A stretch of 64,000 bases of DNA from Suicoccus acidiformans. Its GTDB lineage: Bacteria; Bacillota; Bacilli; Lactobacillales; Aerococcaceae. A program made the translations under genes and the position numbers. Location: NCBI RefSeq assembly GCF_003546865.1, contig NZ_CP023434.1, positions 2,170,001 to 2,234,000 of the forward strand, written 5' to 3'. The first letter of the stretch is position 1; each line of letters begins with the position of its first letter. Under the pieces are notes generated by a model. It was not told the DNA's origin, did not search any database, and saw only the letters and a program-made list of their open reading frames with translations. This document shows, in pieces, positions 62,582-64,000 of the stretch.

Positions 62582-62619
62582 AAGTTGGCGTACTATTCTT
62601 GATGAACGTACGCCAACTT
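62582..62619. terminator. Perfect 12-base inverted repeat after the SOD gene
   Basis: AAGTTGGCGTAC and GTACGCCAACTT with a 14-base loop lie 10 bases after the SOD stop. There is no long T-run; it is likely a terminator or RNA-stabilising hairpin. Confidence 0.65.
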
Positions 62620-62629
62620 AAGATAATAC

Positions 62630-63106
62630 TTATTGCTTAGGAACAATGACGCCACCGAGCTGACGGTCACCCGCTGCCCCGGTTGGCTGGGAATGATAGT
62701 CATCTGGGCCTACATGAACGATTAAAGCCGTACCTTGACCGTCGTTAGCCAAAGAGTAGCGTCCTGCTGCAGGGTCTTCAACAAAGGTCGCTTGCTTAAT
62801 TTCAACTTCACCCGTTGACTTACCATCCGCATCAACAAAGATATTCGGCAAATCACCTAAATGAGGTCCTGTTTCAGACTTATGGCCATGTTCTACACCG
62901 GTAGGATTCCAATGACTATCTGCGTCAGTAAATTCCTTTTCTGGACTCGCTAAGCCTGTTTCATGAATGTGCATGGCAAACTCGCCTTCAGGCAGATTAT
63001 AGAAAGCGTAGGTCATCTTTACCCCTGTTTCCGTTTCAACAAACGTTGCGGTGCCATGCTCTTCACCCTTAACATCCAACATTGTTACAATAATTTCTTC
63101 TCCCAT
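62630..63106 (-). CDS. Cu-Zn superoxide dismutase family protein, no cysteines
   Basis: The 158-residue protein follows the SodC fold: FAMHIHETG (two Cu His), SHWNPTGVEHGH, GPHLGDLPNIFVDADG (Zn region), ALIVHVGPDDYHSQP and GDRQLGGVI with the active-site Arg. It has no signal peptide and no cysteine, so the conserved disulfide of SodC is missing. It may be a cytoplasmic or disulfide-free SOD; activity is likely but not certain. Confidence 0.88.
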   Translation of the reverse strand: MGEEIIVTMLDVKGEEHGTATFVETETGVKMTYAFYNLPEGEFAMHIHETGLASPEKEFTDADSHWNPTGVEHGHKSETGPHLGDLPNIFVDADGKSTGEVEIKQATFVEDPAAGRYSLANDGQGTALIVHVGPDDYHSQPTGAAGDRQLGGVIVPKQ

Positions 63107-63354
63107 TCACTCATCTCCTTTTATTAGGCATGACTAAATAATAGTAAACCCCTGCCCTGGAAGCAAGGAAAATGCTTGGCAACGTCAAAACAGACTGTTC
63201 AAACCTTTGTCACGTTTACCTTACGTGGATGTATGCACAGTCTGTATTGGATAATCTTAAGCAACTCCCACTACATGCCTTAATATATCCCTCCTGTGAT
63301 AGTTTCTTATACACTCGAAGGGCCGATGCCTGAACAATTCCCCCCAACGACAAA

Positions 63355-63380
63355 AGCGAAAGCAATTCCCTGCTTCCGCT
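63355..63380 (-). terminator. Terminator of the helix-hairpin-helix gene
   Basis: AGCGGAAGCA pairs with TGCTTTCGCT on the minus strand, followed by TTTTG, 22 bases after the stop. The rest of the 295-base gap shows no gene. Confidence 0.7.
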
Positions 63381-63401
63381 AAACTCTCTGGCATATACTC
63401 G

Positions 63402-64000
63402 TTATATATTCAACCCTAAATCCTTTAAAGTCTGAATTGTTGCTGGACCCACGCCTTTCAACTGCTTTAATGCCTTGGCACCTTTCGCTTCAATCGCTTT
63501 GGATGTGACTAAGCCAGCTTCCCACAACGCTTTATAACCTTGGTAGGGCAAGTTTTTGCGCAAGATAAAGAAGTACATATTCTCGGGCATCGTTTCATGG
63601 CTGCCATAATCGGAATGCTCGGGTTGGCTTTCCACTACCTCTAAGGTTTCACCACTTAGCTCCTCATAAGTATTCCACATCCACTCCAAGACATAAACAG
63701 AATGCACCATAATCGGCAGCAGATGGCTGAAAGCAATGCCAAACTTTCAATAGAATTCGAGCGATACAACTTTGATGATGACAAGTCTATAATCATTGCA
63801 TAGGGATCCTCACTCGTAAGTAAGGTGCTTAAATTAAGATTCACGGTGATTAAGTCTTCCATTAACGATCTGGCTGCTACTTCACGGTCGGTAACAATGG
63901 CCGCTACCAGTAGAGGCACGATAATTTGATCATCCCAGTGATGGTCTCCGTCTTTATAAGCATTAGCAAGTTCCTCCGCCTTCTGCCATTGAAGCGTTCG
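63402..64000 (-). pseudogene. Helix-hairpin-helix protein, frameshifted, runs off the right edge
   Basis: The C-terminal 100 residues (from 63710) end in a helix-hairpin-helix, LKQLKGVGPATIQTLKDLGL, and the upstream part is open in another frame from the edge to about 63720. The change of frame falls in SLA-xxAFSHLLPIMVHS, where one missing base near 63735 would explain it. It may be a true mutation or a sequencing error. The gene's start and function are outside the window. Confidence 0.65.

Overview
The window looks like the chromosome of a low-to-moderate GC Gram-positive coccus of the Lactobacillales. Aerococcaceae or Carnobacteriaceae would fit, but the sequence does not fix the genus. 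Signs are strong AGGAGG ribosome-binding sites, LPxTG and LysM surface proteins, LuxS, two RlmD-type rRNA methyltransferase genes, and a streptococcal-type integrative conjugative element (ICE).

Layout. (1) 1-8.1 kb, minus strand: a compact seven-gene unit with a FecCD-type ABC importer (probably molybdate/tungstate), a NasA/NarB-like molybdopterin oxidoreductase, a TDT-family transporter, MobA, and a fusion of a HAD-phosphatase domain to at least two FMN-binding domains that runs off the left edge. (2) 8.4-9.8 kb: first RlmD-type gene with its own terminator. (3) 10.2-15.7 kb: an AT-rich defence island with an unknown protein, an EcoRV-like type II restriction-modification pair split by an ISL3 element, and a broken Rad50/SMC-like ATPase. 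(4) 15.7-20.5 kb: a junkyard of broken insertion sequences around remnants of mef and vat resistance genes and one intact nucleotidyltransferase gene. (5) 20.5-45.5 kb, minus strand: about two thirds of an ICE of the ICESa2603/Tn5252 type. It has the replication protein, an orphan cytosine methyltransferase, the type IV secretion set (TraG, TrbL-like, PrgI, VirB4, CHAP hydrolase), an antigen I/II-like adhesin, an Abi_2 abortive-infection cargo gene and the 5' part of the giant SNF2/methylase gene. It abuts the 3' end of a second RlmD-type gene. Its integrase, relaxase and far end are not in the window. An intact IS21-family element with a 5-bp target duplication splits a small calcium-binding protein gene. 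(6) 45.5-64 kb: ordinary chromosome (rlm, luxS, HAD phosphatases, fructosamine kinase family, tex, LysM/transglycosylase-like protein, ArsR regulator, class A beta-lactamase-like serine hydrolase, trigger-factor-like protein, tRNA-Lys, azlCD, CuZn-SOD) with IS30 and IS3 remnants and a cluster of very small membrane peptides after the tRNA.

The points that seem least explained are: (a) two arrays of a roughly 41-bp palindromic repeat, about 24 units at 52.2-53.2 kb and 4 units in the opposite orientation at 48.8 kb, flanking tex and the kinase gene; (b) the HAD-FMN_bind fusion with an altered HAD motif and an internal ribosome-binding site; (c) the EcoRV-like restriction system with a transposon sitting exactly in the loop of its shared terminator; (d) the two convergent RlmD-type genes, both carrying nearly the same ICE attachment-like sequence. 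All family assignments come from reading motifs and remembered relatives; no database search was run.
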